A stretch of 64,000 nucleotides of DNA from Pseudomonas sp. PIC25. Its GTDB lineage: Bacteria > Pseudomonadota > Gammaproteobacteria > Pseudomonadales > Pseudomonadaceae. A model generated the notes under the pieces. That model made no database searches. It saw only the letters and a list, made by a program, of their open reading frames with translations, and was not told the origin of the DNA. The translations under genes were made by a program, and so were the position numbers. The stretch is taken from assembly GCF_002286785.1 (NCBI RefSeq), contig NZ_MUJY01000057.1, positions 16,937 through 80,936 of the forward strand, written 5' to 3'. Positions 8,494 to 15,787 of this stretch are shown one piece after another (positions within the stretch are counted from its first letter, which is position 1; the number at the start of each line of letters is the position of its first letter).

Positions 8494-10709
8494 TCGACCG
8501 CCTCGCGCAGTCCGCCCGGCAGGACGAGGCGCTGCTGATTCCCACGGCCCTGGTGGATGCGCTGGTCAGCGCCACCCAGGCTGATCCTTTTGCCGTGCTC
8601 GGCCCCCATTCGGTACGCGATGGGCTGGTGGTGCGCACTTATCAGCCGGGGGCACTGGGGGTCACTGCCATCGCCCGTGACAACGGGGAAACCCTGGCCG
8701 AATTGGAGCCGGTGCAGGCGCCGGGCCTGTTCGTCGGTCGTTTGCCGGAGGCCCGGCCGTATCGCCTGCGTGTCCGCTGGGCCGGTGGCGACCACGAGGC
8801 CGAGGACCCCTACAGCTTCGGGCCGTTGCTCGGCGAGATGGATCTCTATCTGTTCGCCGAGGGCAATCACCGTGACCTGGGCCACTGCCTGGGGGCCCAG
8901 CCGATGACCATCGAAGGCGTGGAGGGCGTGCGTTTCGCCGTCTGGGCGCCGAATGCCCGGCGCGTGTCGGTGGTTGGCCATTTCAACAGTTGGGACGGCC
9001 GCCGGCACCCCATGCGCCTGCGCTATCCGGCGGGCGTGTGGGAGCTGTTCATCCCGCGCCTGGGGCCGGGCGAGCCCTATCAGTATGAAATCCTCGGCCC
9101 CAACGGCCTGCTGCCACTGAAGGCCGACCCGGTCGCCCTGGCCACCGAAGCGCCGCCCGGCACCTCGTCGGTGGTGGCGCAGCCGCTGGATTTCGCCTGG
9201 AACGATCAGGCCTGGATGCAGCAACGCGCCTCACGCCAGGCGGCCAATGCGCCGATCTCCATCTACGAGCTGCATGCCGGCTCCTGGCGCCGTGAGAGCG
9301 GGGAGCTCTACAACTGGCGAGAGCTGGCGGAGCGGCTGATCCCCTACGTCATCGACATGGGCTTCAGCCATATCGAGCTGCTGCCGATCATGGAGCACCC
9401 GTTCGGTGGCTCCTGGGGCTACCAGCCGCTCTCGATGTTCGCCCCCAGCGGCCGCTACGGAACGCCGCAGGACTTCGCCGCCTTCATCGACGCCTGTCAC
9501 GTGGCCGGCATCGGCGTGATCCTCGACTGGGTACCCGCGCACTTTCCCACCGACGAACACGGCCTGGCGCGTTTCGACGGCACCGCACTGTACGAATACG
9601 AGCACCCGTTCGAGGGCTTCCATCAAGACTGGGACACCTACATCTATAACCTTGGCCGCACCGAGGTGCATGGCTTCATGATTGCCTCGGCTTTGCACTG
9701 GCTGCGGCAGTTCCACATCGATGGGTTACGGGTGGATGCGGTGGCCTCGATGCTCTATCGCGACTATTCGCGCAAGGAAGGCGAGTGGATACCGAACCGC
9801 TACGGCGGGCGCGAGAACCTGGAGGCCATCGAGTTCCTCCGTCACCTGAACGACGTGGTAGCCCTGGAAACCCCCGGCGCTTTGGTGATCGCCGAGGAGT
9901 CCACCGCCTGGCCGGGCGTGACTCAGGCGACCCAGGAGGGCGGGCTTGGCTTCTCCTACAAATGGAACATGGGTTGGATGCACGACACCCTGAAGTACAT
10001 GGCCGAAGACCCGGTGCACCGTTCCTATCACCACGACAAGATGACCTTCGGGCTGATCTATGCGTTTTCCGAGCGCTTCATTCTGCCGATTTCCCACGAC
10101 GAAGTGGTGCACGGTAAACGCTCGCTGCTGGACAAGATGCCCGGCGACCGCTGGCAGAAGTTCGCCAACCTGCGCGCCTACCTGAGCTTCATGTGGACCC
10201 AGCCGGGCAAGAAGCTGCTGTTCATGGGCTGCGAGTTCGGCCAGTGGCGCGAGTGGAACCACGACACCGAACTGGACTGGTACCTGCTCAACTATGGCGA
10301 GCACCAGGGTGTGCAACGCCTGCTGCGCGACCTCAACCGGCTCTACAACCAGGAACCGGCGCTGTACGAGCGCGATTGCGAACCCGATGGCTTCCAGTGG
10401 CTGATCGGCGACGACCGCGCCAACAGCGTCTATGCCTGGCTGCGCTGGAGTTCCACCGGGCATCCGCTATTGGTGGTGGCCAACTTTACCCCGGTGGTGC
10501 GGCATGGCTATAGGATCGGCGTGCCGCTGGCGGGGCACTGGATGGAAGTGCTCAACAGCGACGCCGAATGCTACGCCGGCTCCAACGTCGGCAATGCCGG
10601 CGGCGTGCTGACCGATACCATCGAAAGCCACGGCGAGTCGGTTTCCCTGTCATTGAACCTGCCGCCGCTGGGGGTGCTCATCCTGCGACCGACGCCGGTG
10701 GGCGGATGA
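8490..10709 (+). CDS. glgB: 1,4-alpha-glucan branching enzyme
   Basis: 739 aa, the usual length. An N-terminal CBM48/beta-sandwich region (about 20-220, including [20 protein letters not shown]) precedes a GH13_9 barrel. The catalytic triad is visible: Asp416 in [10 protein letters not shown], Glu in [10 protein letters not shown] (about 469) and Asp in [10 protein letters not shown]. It introduces alpha-1,6 branches into the glucan made by GlgE. The ATG overlaps the treS stop (ATGA), implying translational coupling. No glgA or glgC is in the window, so the operon encodes the trehalose-to-glucan route only. The gene ends just before a repeat cluster. Confidence 0.97.
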   Translation: MIDRLAQSARQDEALLIPTALVDALVSATQADPFAVLGPHSVRDGLVVRTYQPGALGVTAIARDNGETLAELEPVQAPGLFVGRLPEARPYRLRVRWAGGDHEAEDPYSFGPLLGEMDLYLFAEGNHRDLGHCLGAQPMTIEGVEGVRFAVWAPNARRVSVVGHFNSWDGRRHPMRLRYPAGVWELFIPRLGPGEPYQYEILGPNGLLPLKADPVALATEAPPGTSSVVAQPLDFAWNDQAWMQQRASRQAANAPISIYELHAGSWRRESGELYNWRELAERLIPYVIDMGFSHIELLPIMEHPFGGSWGYQPLSMFAPSGRYGTPQDFAAFIDACHVAGIGVILDWVPAHFPTDEHGLARFDGTALYEYEHPFEGFHQDWDTYIYNLGRTEVHGFMIASALHWLRQFHIDGLRVDAVASMLYRDYSRKEGEWIPNRYGGRENLEAIEFLRHLNDVVALETPGALVIAEESTAWPGVTQATQEGGLGFSYKWNMGWMHDTLKYMAEDPVHRSYHHDKMTFGLIYAFSERFILPISHDEVVHGKRSLLDKMPGDRWQKFANLRAYLSFMWTQPGKKLLFMGCEFGQWREWNHDTELDWYLLNYGEHQGVQRLLRDLNRLYNQEPALYERDCEPDGFQWLIGDDRANSVYAWLRWSSTGHPLLVVANFTPVVRHGYRIGVPLAGHWMEVLNSDAECYAGSNVGNAGGVLTDTIESHGESVSLSLNLPPLGVLILRPTPVGG

Positions 10710-10725
10710 TCGAGGCATGAACCTG

Positions 10726-10760
10726 CAGGAGCCAGCTTTGCTGGCGAAGCGCCGGCTCCT
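10726..10760. repeat. Palindromic extragenic repeat unit 1
   Basis: Terminal arms AGGAGCC...GGCTCCT enclose a second small hairpin (GCCAGCttGCTGGC type). First of four units filling the 302-bp gap between the convergent genes glgB and the thioredoxin-like gene. It may also act as a transcription terminator. Confidence 0.6.
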
Positions 10761-10763
10761 GTA

Positions 10764-10816
10764 GGGGCGAATTCATTCCCCCAAACCAACCTCCATCGGG
10801 CGAATAAATTCGCCCC
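10764..10816. repeat. Palindromic extragenic repeat unit 2
   Basis: The arms are GGGGCGAATT and AATTCGCCCC, about 53 bp overall. The same GGGCGAATT core recurs in units 4 and 5, indicating a dispersed REP-like family. Confidence 0.65.
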
Positions 10817-10841
10817 AACGGGCAGTCGCCGGGCTTGATTC

Positions 10842-10912
10842 GTAGGAGCGAACCCCGCTCGCGAAGCGGAGTATCGCCGAACGCACGAATCGCCAGCAGA
10901 GCTGGCTCCTAC
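10842..10912. repeat. Palindromic extragenic repeat unit 3 (classic Pseudomonas REP-like)
   Basis: The arms are GTAGGAGC and GCTCCTAC, with an internal GCTCGCGAAGC motif and a GCCAGCagaGCTGGC inner hairpin. The GTAGGAGC...GCTCGCGAA core is the typical Pseudomonas REP element pattern. Confidence 0.65.
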
Positions 10913-10937
10913 AAAAACGGGGCCATGCGGCTCAGCC

Positions 10938-10999
10938 TGTGAGGGCGAATTCATCCGAGATAGAGGGCTGGGCCCATCGCGAACGAATTCGCTCCCACA
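10938..10999. repeat. Palindromic extragenic repeat unit 4
   Basis: The imperfect arms are TGTGAGGGCGAATTC and GAATTCGCTCCCACA. It ends 13 bp before the stop codon of the thioredoxin-like gene, so it could also shape that gene's 3' mRNA end. Confidence 0.65.
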
Positions 11000-11011
11000 G
11001 AATGCGCCGCC

Positions 11012-11344
11012 TCACGCCGCCAGGCTGATCCGGGCCAGGGCGCGTTCGATGGCGCTCGAGTCGGTCGGCCGGACCAGCCGGGCCACTTCCTTGCCCTGAT
11101 CGAGGAAGATCAGCGTGGGCCACAGCGTCACCCGGAACGACCGCCCCAGCGGGCGGCCCTTGCCGTCTTCGATCTTGATATGGCGGATTTCCGGGTGCCG
11201 GGCGAAAGCCTTGGCGAGGAGGGGTTGCGCCGCCTGGCAGTGCCCACACCAGGAAGCGCCGAACTCCAGGACGGTCGGTTCTTCCAGGGCTTCCACTTCG
11301 GCGCGCGTCGGTTCGGTCGCGGGATAAATTCTGCTCATGTTCAT
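11012..11344 (-). CDS. Thioredoxin-family protein
   Basis: 110 aa single thioredoxin fold, with active site Cys33-Gly-His-Cys36 (GASWCGHCQAAQ) and the cis-Pro region WPTLIFLDQG. CGHC is closer to protein disulfide isomerase/DsbA-type sites than to CGPC of housekeeping thioredoxin, suggesting a more oxidising potential. There is no signal peptide, so it is probably cytoplasmic. The start MNMSRIYP at 11344 has a weak GAG eight bases upstream; the ATG two codons later is an alternative. Repeat units lie on both sides. Confidence 0.85.
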   Translation of the reverse strand: MNMSRIYPATEPTRAEVEALEEPTVLEFGASWCGHCQAAQPLLAKAFARHPEIRHIKIEDGKGRPLGRSFRVTLWPTLIFLDQGKEVARLVRPTDSSAIERALARISLAA

Positions 11345-11427
11345 GGGGCGATCTCGAAAAGCGGAGACACACCTTGTTAGAAGCTGTCCAAAGAGGTGTG
11401 TTCCCGTCCCCGACACCACGTCCACCC

Positions 11428-11449
11428 TGTGGGGGCGAATTCATCGCCC
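11428..11449. repeat. Extragenic repeat half-unit (unit 5)
   Basis: Contains the TGTGGGGGCGAATTCATCG core shared with unit 4, in the gap between the thioredoxin-like gene and the end of the RlmN-like gene. Confidence 0.5.
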
Positions 11450-11468
11450 GGCGGACGTATGACGGCCC

Positions 11469-12506
11469 TCAGGCAGGTTTTCGCAACCGCCGCGTATTGA
11501 CGATATCCACCGCGCGGGCCCGCAGTTGGCCGCAGCCGCCGTCGATATCCTGGCCGGCCGAGTTGCGTACCTTGGTCAGTACGCCGCGGCTGTGCAGGTA
11601 GCGAACCATCTGCACGATGCGCTCGCCGTCCGGGCGCTGGTAGTCGTCCATTTCCAGGCTGTTGTAAGGGATCAGGTTCATCACCGCGTACCTGCCCTTG
11701 AGCAGGCGCAGGATGCCGTCCATTTCTTCCTGGCTGTCGTTGATGCCCTTGAGCAGCGTCCACTGGTACTGGATGGGGTAGCCGACCTGACGGGCATAGG
11801 CTTCGCCCAGTTCGACCAGCTCCTCGGGAGCGATTTTCGGTGCACGGGGCAGCAGCTTCTCGCGCAGCGCGGCGTCGGTGGTGTGGAGGGAAAGGGCGAG
11901 GCCGGGTTTGACCCGCTGCTGCGGCAGGCGCTCGAACACGCGCATGTCGCCGACCGTGGAGAACACCAGGTTCTTATGGCCGATGCCGCCCTCGGTGCCG
12001 AGCAGGTCGATGGCTTCCAGTACGTTGTCCAGGTTGTGCGCCGGCTCGCCCATGCCCATGAAAACCACCTTCTTCACCGGGCGGAAGCGCCGGGCAAGGG
12101 CGACCTGGGCGACGATTTCGGCGCTGCTTACCTGGCGCAGCAGGCCGCTCTTACCGGTCATGCAGAATACGCAACCCACCGCGCAACCCACCTGGGTCGA
12201 GACGCACAACCCGTCGCGGGGCAGCAGCACGCTTTCCACCATCTGGCCATCGTTCAGTTCCACCAGCAGCCGGGCGGAACCGTCGGCGGCCGGATGTTCC
12301 GAGCGCAACCGCGCCAGCCCGGCGAGTTGTTCGGACAGTGCGGGAAGCGCCTCGCGCACGCTGAGCGGCAGGAAGTTCTCCGCCTGTTGGTGGCGCCGAC
12401 CGCTGTCGAGGGGCAGCCCCTTCAGCCAGGCACGGACGATCCGTCCGGCATGCCGGGGATTGGCGCCGAGGTCGGCGAGGCGTTGTTGGATTTCAGGGAT
12501 GCGCAT
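11469..12506 (-). CDS. RlmN/Cfr-family radical SAM RNA methyltransferase (RlmN paralogue)
   Basis: 345 aa. It has the radical SAM cluster Cys108-x3-Cys112-x2-Cys115 (GCAVGCVFC), the GMGEPAHNLDNV motif, and STVGDMRVFERL. Near the C-terminus lies DIDGGCGQL, whose Cys325 corresponds to the conserved resolving cysteine of dual-specificity C2/C8 adenosine methyltransferases. The family methylates A2503 of 23S rRNA (RlmN) or C8 (Cfr). The N-terminal domain differs from housekeeping RlmN and the gene is not beside ndk/pilF/ispG, the usual rlmN context, so it is probably a paralogue of uncertain RNA target. No cfr-like resistance role is implied. Confidence 0.85.
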   Translation of the reverse strand: MRIPEIQQRLADLGANPRHAGRIVRAWLKGLPLDSGRRHQQAENFLPLSVREALPALSEQLAGLARLRSEHPAADGSARLLVELNDGQMVESVLLPRDGLCVSTQVGCAVGCVFCMTGKSGLLRQVSSAEIVAQVALARRFRPVKKVVFMGMGEPAHNLDNVLEAIDLLGTEGGIGHKNLVFSTVGDMRVFERLPQQRVKPGLALSLHTTDAALREKLLPRAPKIAPEELVELGEAYARQVGYPIQYQWTLLKGINDSQEEMDGILRLLKGRYAVMNLIPYNSLEMDDYQRPDGERIVQMVRYLHSRGVLTKVRNSAGQDIDGGCGQLRARAVDIVNTRRLRKPA

Positions 12507-12629
12507 GGGGGGCGCATGCTACCACCGGCTGCGCTTGCCGCGTAGCGGGGGAGATGAGCCACCGGTCTGCGGGCCGAGGTTCAATGCCGCACTGGCTTAG
12601 AGTTTGATCATGGTCGCTAGGAAAGGCTC

Positions 12630-12889
12630 ACAAGAGCCATTTCATCATTGCAAACAGGGTTACTCCATAATTGCGTAGGTTATATACAGTTGGAGACTCT
12701 GGCTACTTCATTGTTATCGATCATCACACGATAAACCGCATGTAATACGAAGCATGGCCGGCCCTGAAACAACGTGGCCCTCAACTGAACTATCTATAAC
12801 AACCGAAAACGAATTCCGAACCACAGTAGGCGAGGGCTGGCGTAGCTCTCGATATCAATCGTGTGGCCGTTCCAGTTGTGAGTTGTCAT
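12630..12889 (-). pseudogene. Frameshifted remnant of a small gene
   Basis: From an ATG at 12889 with AAGGA eight bases upstream, a frame begins MTTHNWNGHTIDIESYASPR and continues LLWFGIRF, then hits a stop. Allowing about three single-base frameshifts, coherent peptide segments continue: SVVIDSSVEGHVVSG, then PCFVLHAVYRVMIDNNEVAR, then a hydrophobic tail YNLRNYGVTLFAMMKWLL before a TGA. The first shift falls at a T run. The order (soluble WNGH start, IDxxEVA repeats, terminal hydrophobic helix) looks like a decayed small membrane-anchored protein of unknown family. The region is AT-rich. The rest of the 525-bp gap 12507-13031 holds nothing clear. Confidence 0.4.
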
Positions 12890-13031
12890 AGTGCCAATCC
12901 TTGAGGTGAAAGTGGCTTATTCGTTTGGGATAAGTTTAAAAATGCTTCGCTTGAAAAGGCTGTTGGCGGCCTTGCGAGGTGGGATCTAATCGTTAAGCCG
13001 GTTTTATATGAATGTTAATGGGCCAAACTTT

Positions 13032-13361
13032 TTATTCCGGCTCGTCATCGGCAGAAACAGCACTCAAACACTTCACCCGATGCTTACCCTCGTCGAGCAT
13101 CCATACGTCTTCCTCGGCTCGATACTCGGCTTCCATCACCTGGTTGTAGCTGAAGCGCCACGTGCGGCGGTCGCGGCCGTCAAGGGCTTCGATGGTGAGT
13201 ACGGTTTCCCCGCTGGCGAAGGGGTGGTCGGCTTCCGCGGCGGCATCGGTCTGGTCCAGCAGGTCTTCGTTGAGGCTGAACTGCCAGGCGTGCAGGCCGT
13301 CGATTTCCAGCATGTCGGCGGTTTCCAGTTGGTCGAGAAGGTAGAGGGGAGCGTCTGTCAT
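13032..13361 (-). CDS. Small acidic hypothetical protein (DUF5629-like)
   Basis: 109 aa, strongly acidic, starting MTDAPLYLLDQLETADMLEI. It has no membrane segments or signal. It appears to be a small alpha/beta domain with conserved aromatic strands (LHAWQFSL, RRTWRFSYNQV) and a Cys near the C-terminus (RVKCLS). I associate it with a Pseudomonas-restricted family, probably DUF5629, of unknown function. The ATG at 13361 is chosen because the residues upstream in the frame are Arg/Pro-rich and non-conserved in character. The 390 bp between it and fdsG (13362-13751) holds no gene or site I can support. Confidence 0.65.
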   Translation of the reverse strand: MTDAPLYLLDQLETADMLEIDGLHAWQFSLNEDLLDQTDAAAEADHPFASGETVLTIEALDGRDRRTWRFSYNQVMEAEYRAEEDVWMLDEGKHRVKCLSAVSADDEPE

Positions 13362-13751
13362 GGGCGTATCCGGGTTGGCTGGTCGAGGCGAGAGGGTAAG
13401 GGGCTCGCGTCGGGGGAACAAGCGTTGCGTTGCCGTCCTGCGCGTGGGTTCCACTGTGCTTGCGGCGGGGTACTACGCTTTCGGATAGCGACAGGTCTGC
13501 ATCGCGGTTTCCGCTCCTTTCGTCCAGGGTCGGTTTCAGGATGTGGGGGGTCGTTCAGGGGCAATTTCCAGGCGCTGGGAATGGCAAGCTGCCCCAATGC
13601 TCCGTACCAGTGCACGAAGAGGCCTGGGCGATGCACAAGGATGGCTCCAGCGAGGTCACGCTGCCGTGACGTGGCGTACGCTGCAGCCGAAGATTTCCGG
13701 ATGGCCGCCGGTATGGGTCAGCGTCGTCCGTGATGCCGAGGAAAACGCTGC

Positions 13752-14234
13752 ATGCCTGACGAGACACTTCACCTGCCCCTGATTCTCAGCGTGCTGGAGC
13801 GCGAGAAGGACACCCCCGGTGCCCTGTTGCCGATCCTGCATGCCATCCAGGAGGGCGTCGGGTATATCCCGGATGCCGCCGTCCCCGAGATCGCCCATGC
13901 CCTCAACCTCAGCCAGGCCGAAGTGCGCGGAGTGATCAGCTTCTACCACGACTTCCGTACCACGCCCCCGGCGCGTCATATCTTGCGCCTTTGCCACGCC
14001 GAGTCCTGCCAGAGCATGGGCGGCGCGCAATTGGCCGCGCAGTTGCGCGAGCACCTGGGGCTGGACGACCACGGCACCACGGCCGACGGGCAGGTCAGCC
14101 TGCGGCCGGTCTATTGCCTGGGTGCCTGCGCCTGTTCGCCGGCCCTGGAACTGGATGGCCAACTGCACGCACGGCTCACCCCCGAGGGGCTGCGTGAGCT
14201 GGTCAACCGTTGCCTGGAGGATGGGACATGCTGA
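13752..14234 (+). CDS. fdsG: NAD-dependent formate dehydrogenase, gamma subunit (NuoE-like)
   Basis: 160 aa thioredoxin-like [2Fe-2S] protein homologous to NuoE. The cluster ligands are Cys81, Cys86 (LCHAESCQSMGG), Cys122 and Cys126 (YCLGACACSPAL). In the soluble FDH complex it transfers electrons with FdsB from the Mo subunit to NAD+. It is the first gene of fdsG-fdsB-fdsA-fdsD. It overlaps the 5' part of fdsB by 7 bp, implying coupled translation. No LysR-type fdsR regulator lies upstream within the window. Confidence 0.93.
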   Translation: MPDETLHLPLILSVLEREKDTPGALLPILHAIQEGVGYIPDAAVPEIAHALNLSQAEVRGVISFYHDFRTTPPARHILRLCHAESCQSMGGAQLAAQLREHLGLDDHGTTADGQVSLRPVYCLGACACSPALELDGQLHARLTPEGLRELVNRCLEDGTC

Positions 14235-15787
14235 CGCTGTGCATCCCCGGCGATTCGATTGCCCGCGCAGTAGGCGCGGATGAGGTGGCCGTGGCGCTGG
14301 CCCGCGAGGCCGAACGGCGCAACCTGCCGCTGGAACTCAAACGCACCAGTTCCCGTGGCCTCTATTGGCTGGAGCCGCTGGTGGAGCTTGAGAGCGCCGA
14401 CGGCCGCCTGGGCTTCGGCCCGATCACTTCCAAGGATGTCCCGTCCTTGCTGGATGCCTTGCAGGGCGATACCAGCACCCATCCGCTGGCACTGGGGCCG
14501 GTGGAGGAATTGCCCTATCTCAAGAGTCAGCAGCGCCTGATCTTCGCCCGCGCCGGCATTACCCGTCCGCTGTCCCTGGACGACTACCGGGACCTGGGCG
14601 GCTTCGAAGGGCTGGCCCGCGCCATCGGCCAGAGCGGCGAGGAAATCGTCGCCTCTGTGCTGGATTCCGGCCTGCGAGGCCGGGGCGGTGCGGCGTTCCC
14701 GGCCGGGATAAAGTGGCGCACCGTGCGCGAGGCCAAGGCTGCGCAGAAGTACGTGGTGTGCAATGCCGACGAAGGCGATTCCGGCACGTTCGCCGACCGT
14801 ATGTTGATGGAGGGCGACCCCTTCCTGTTGATCGAAGGCATGGCCATCGCCGGCCTCGCGGTAGGTGCCAGCATGGGCTACATCTACGTGCGCTCGGAGT
14901 ACCCGCAGGCGGCGCAAACCCTGCGCGCGGCCATCGATATCGCCCGCGAGGCCGGCTATCTCGGAGCCGACGTGGCGGGAAGCGGACGTGTCTTCGAACT
15001 GGAGGTGCGGGTCGGTGCCGGTGCCTACATCTGCGGTGAGGAAACCTCCCTGCTGGATTCCCTCGAAGGCAAGCGCGGCACGGTACGCGCCAAGCCGCCG
15101 CTACCGGCCCTGCAAGGGCTGTTCGGACTGCCGACCCTGGTGCACAACGTGCTCACCCTGGCTTCGGTGCCGATCATCCTGGCCCGTGGCGCACAGTTCT
15201 ACCGCGACTTCGGCATGGGCCGCTCGTTGGGCACCATGCCGTTTCAACTGGCTGGCAACATCCGTCACGGTGGCTTGGTGGAGCGGGCTTTCGGCCTGAC
15301 CCTGCGCGAGCTGGTGGAAGACTATGGCGGTGGTACGGCTACGGGCCGGCCGATCAAGGCCGCCCAGGTGGGCGGGCCGCTGGGTGCCTGGGTGCCGCCG
15401 TCGCAATTCGATACTCCGCTGGACTACGAGGCGTTCGCCGCCATGGGCGCAATGCTTGGCCACGGTGGTGTGGTGCTGGCCGACGACAGCCTGGACATGG
15501 CGCGCATGGCGCGTTTCGCCCTGCAATTCTGCGCCGAGGAGTCCTGTGGCAAGTGCACGCCGTGCCGCATCGGCTCCACCCGCGGTGTCGAAGTGGTGGA
15601 TCGCCTCTTGGCGGCGCCCGACGATGCGACGCGGGATGAGCAGGTGATCCTGCTCAAGGACCTCTGCGACACCCTGACTTATGGCTCTCTCTGCGCCCTG
15701 GGCGGCATGACTGCCTACCCGGTGACCAGCGCGCTCAAGCATTTCCCTGCCGACTTCGGGCTGAAGTCTTCGGAGGCCGACCAATGA
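14228..15787 (+). CDS. fdsB: NAD-dependent formate dehydrogenase, beta subunit (NuoF-like)
   Basis: 519 aa diaphorase subunit homologous to NuoF. The FMN/NADH-binding core contains GLRGRGGAAFPAGIKW and CNADEGDSGTFADR; the C-terminal [4Fe-4S] site is ESCGKCTPCRIG followed by the distal Cys in LKDLC or CALGG. It passes electrons to NAD+. The start at 14228 (MLTLCIPGD) follows GGAGG with seven bases of spacing; an ATG 18 bp upstream is not preceded by such a site. Its stop overlaps the fdsA ATG by 4 bp. Confidence 0.93.
   Translation: MLTLCIPGDSIARAVGADEVAVALAREAERRNLPLELKRTSSRGLYWLEPLVELESADGRLGFGPITSKDVPSLLDALQGDTSTHPLALGPVEELPYLKSQQRLIFARAGITRPLSLDDYRDLGGFEGLARAIGQSGEEIVASVLDSGLRGRGGAAFPAGIKWRTVREAKAAQKYVVCNADEGDSGTFADRMLMEGDPFLLIEGMAIAGLAVGASMGYIYVRSEYPQAAQTLRAAIDIAREAGYLGADVAGSGRVFELEVRVGAGAYICGEETSLLDSLEGKRGTVRAKPPLPALQGLFGLPTLVHNVLTLASVPIILARGAQFYRDFGMGRSLGTMPFQLAGNIRHGGLVERAFGLTLRELVEDYGGGTATGRPIKAAQVGGPLGAWVPPSQFDTPLDYEAFAAMGAMLGHGGVVLADDSLDMARMARFALQFCAEESCGKCTPCRIGSTRGVEVVDRLLAAPDDATRDEQVILLKDLCDTLTYGSLCALGGMTAYPVTSALKHFPADFGLKSSEADQ

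Noticed and set aside
12601..12615. AGAGTTTGATCATGG, identical to the start of bacterial 16S rRNA genes (27F primer site).
   Set aside because: The match stops after 15 bases; what follows does not match 16S, and the region is AT-rich with no rRNA-like continuation. It may be an accident or a tiny relic and is not an rRNA gene.
13362..13751. Possible sigma-54 promoter (TGGCGTACGCTGC near 13672) before fdsG.
   Set aside because: The GG-GC spacing is 8 bp rather than the required 10 bp, and no other sigma-54 signal was seen.
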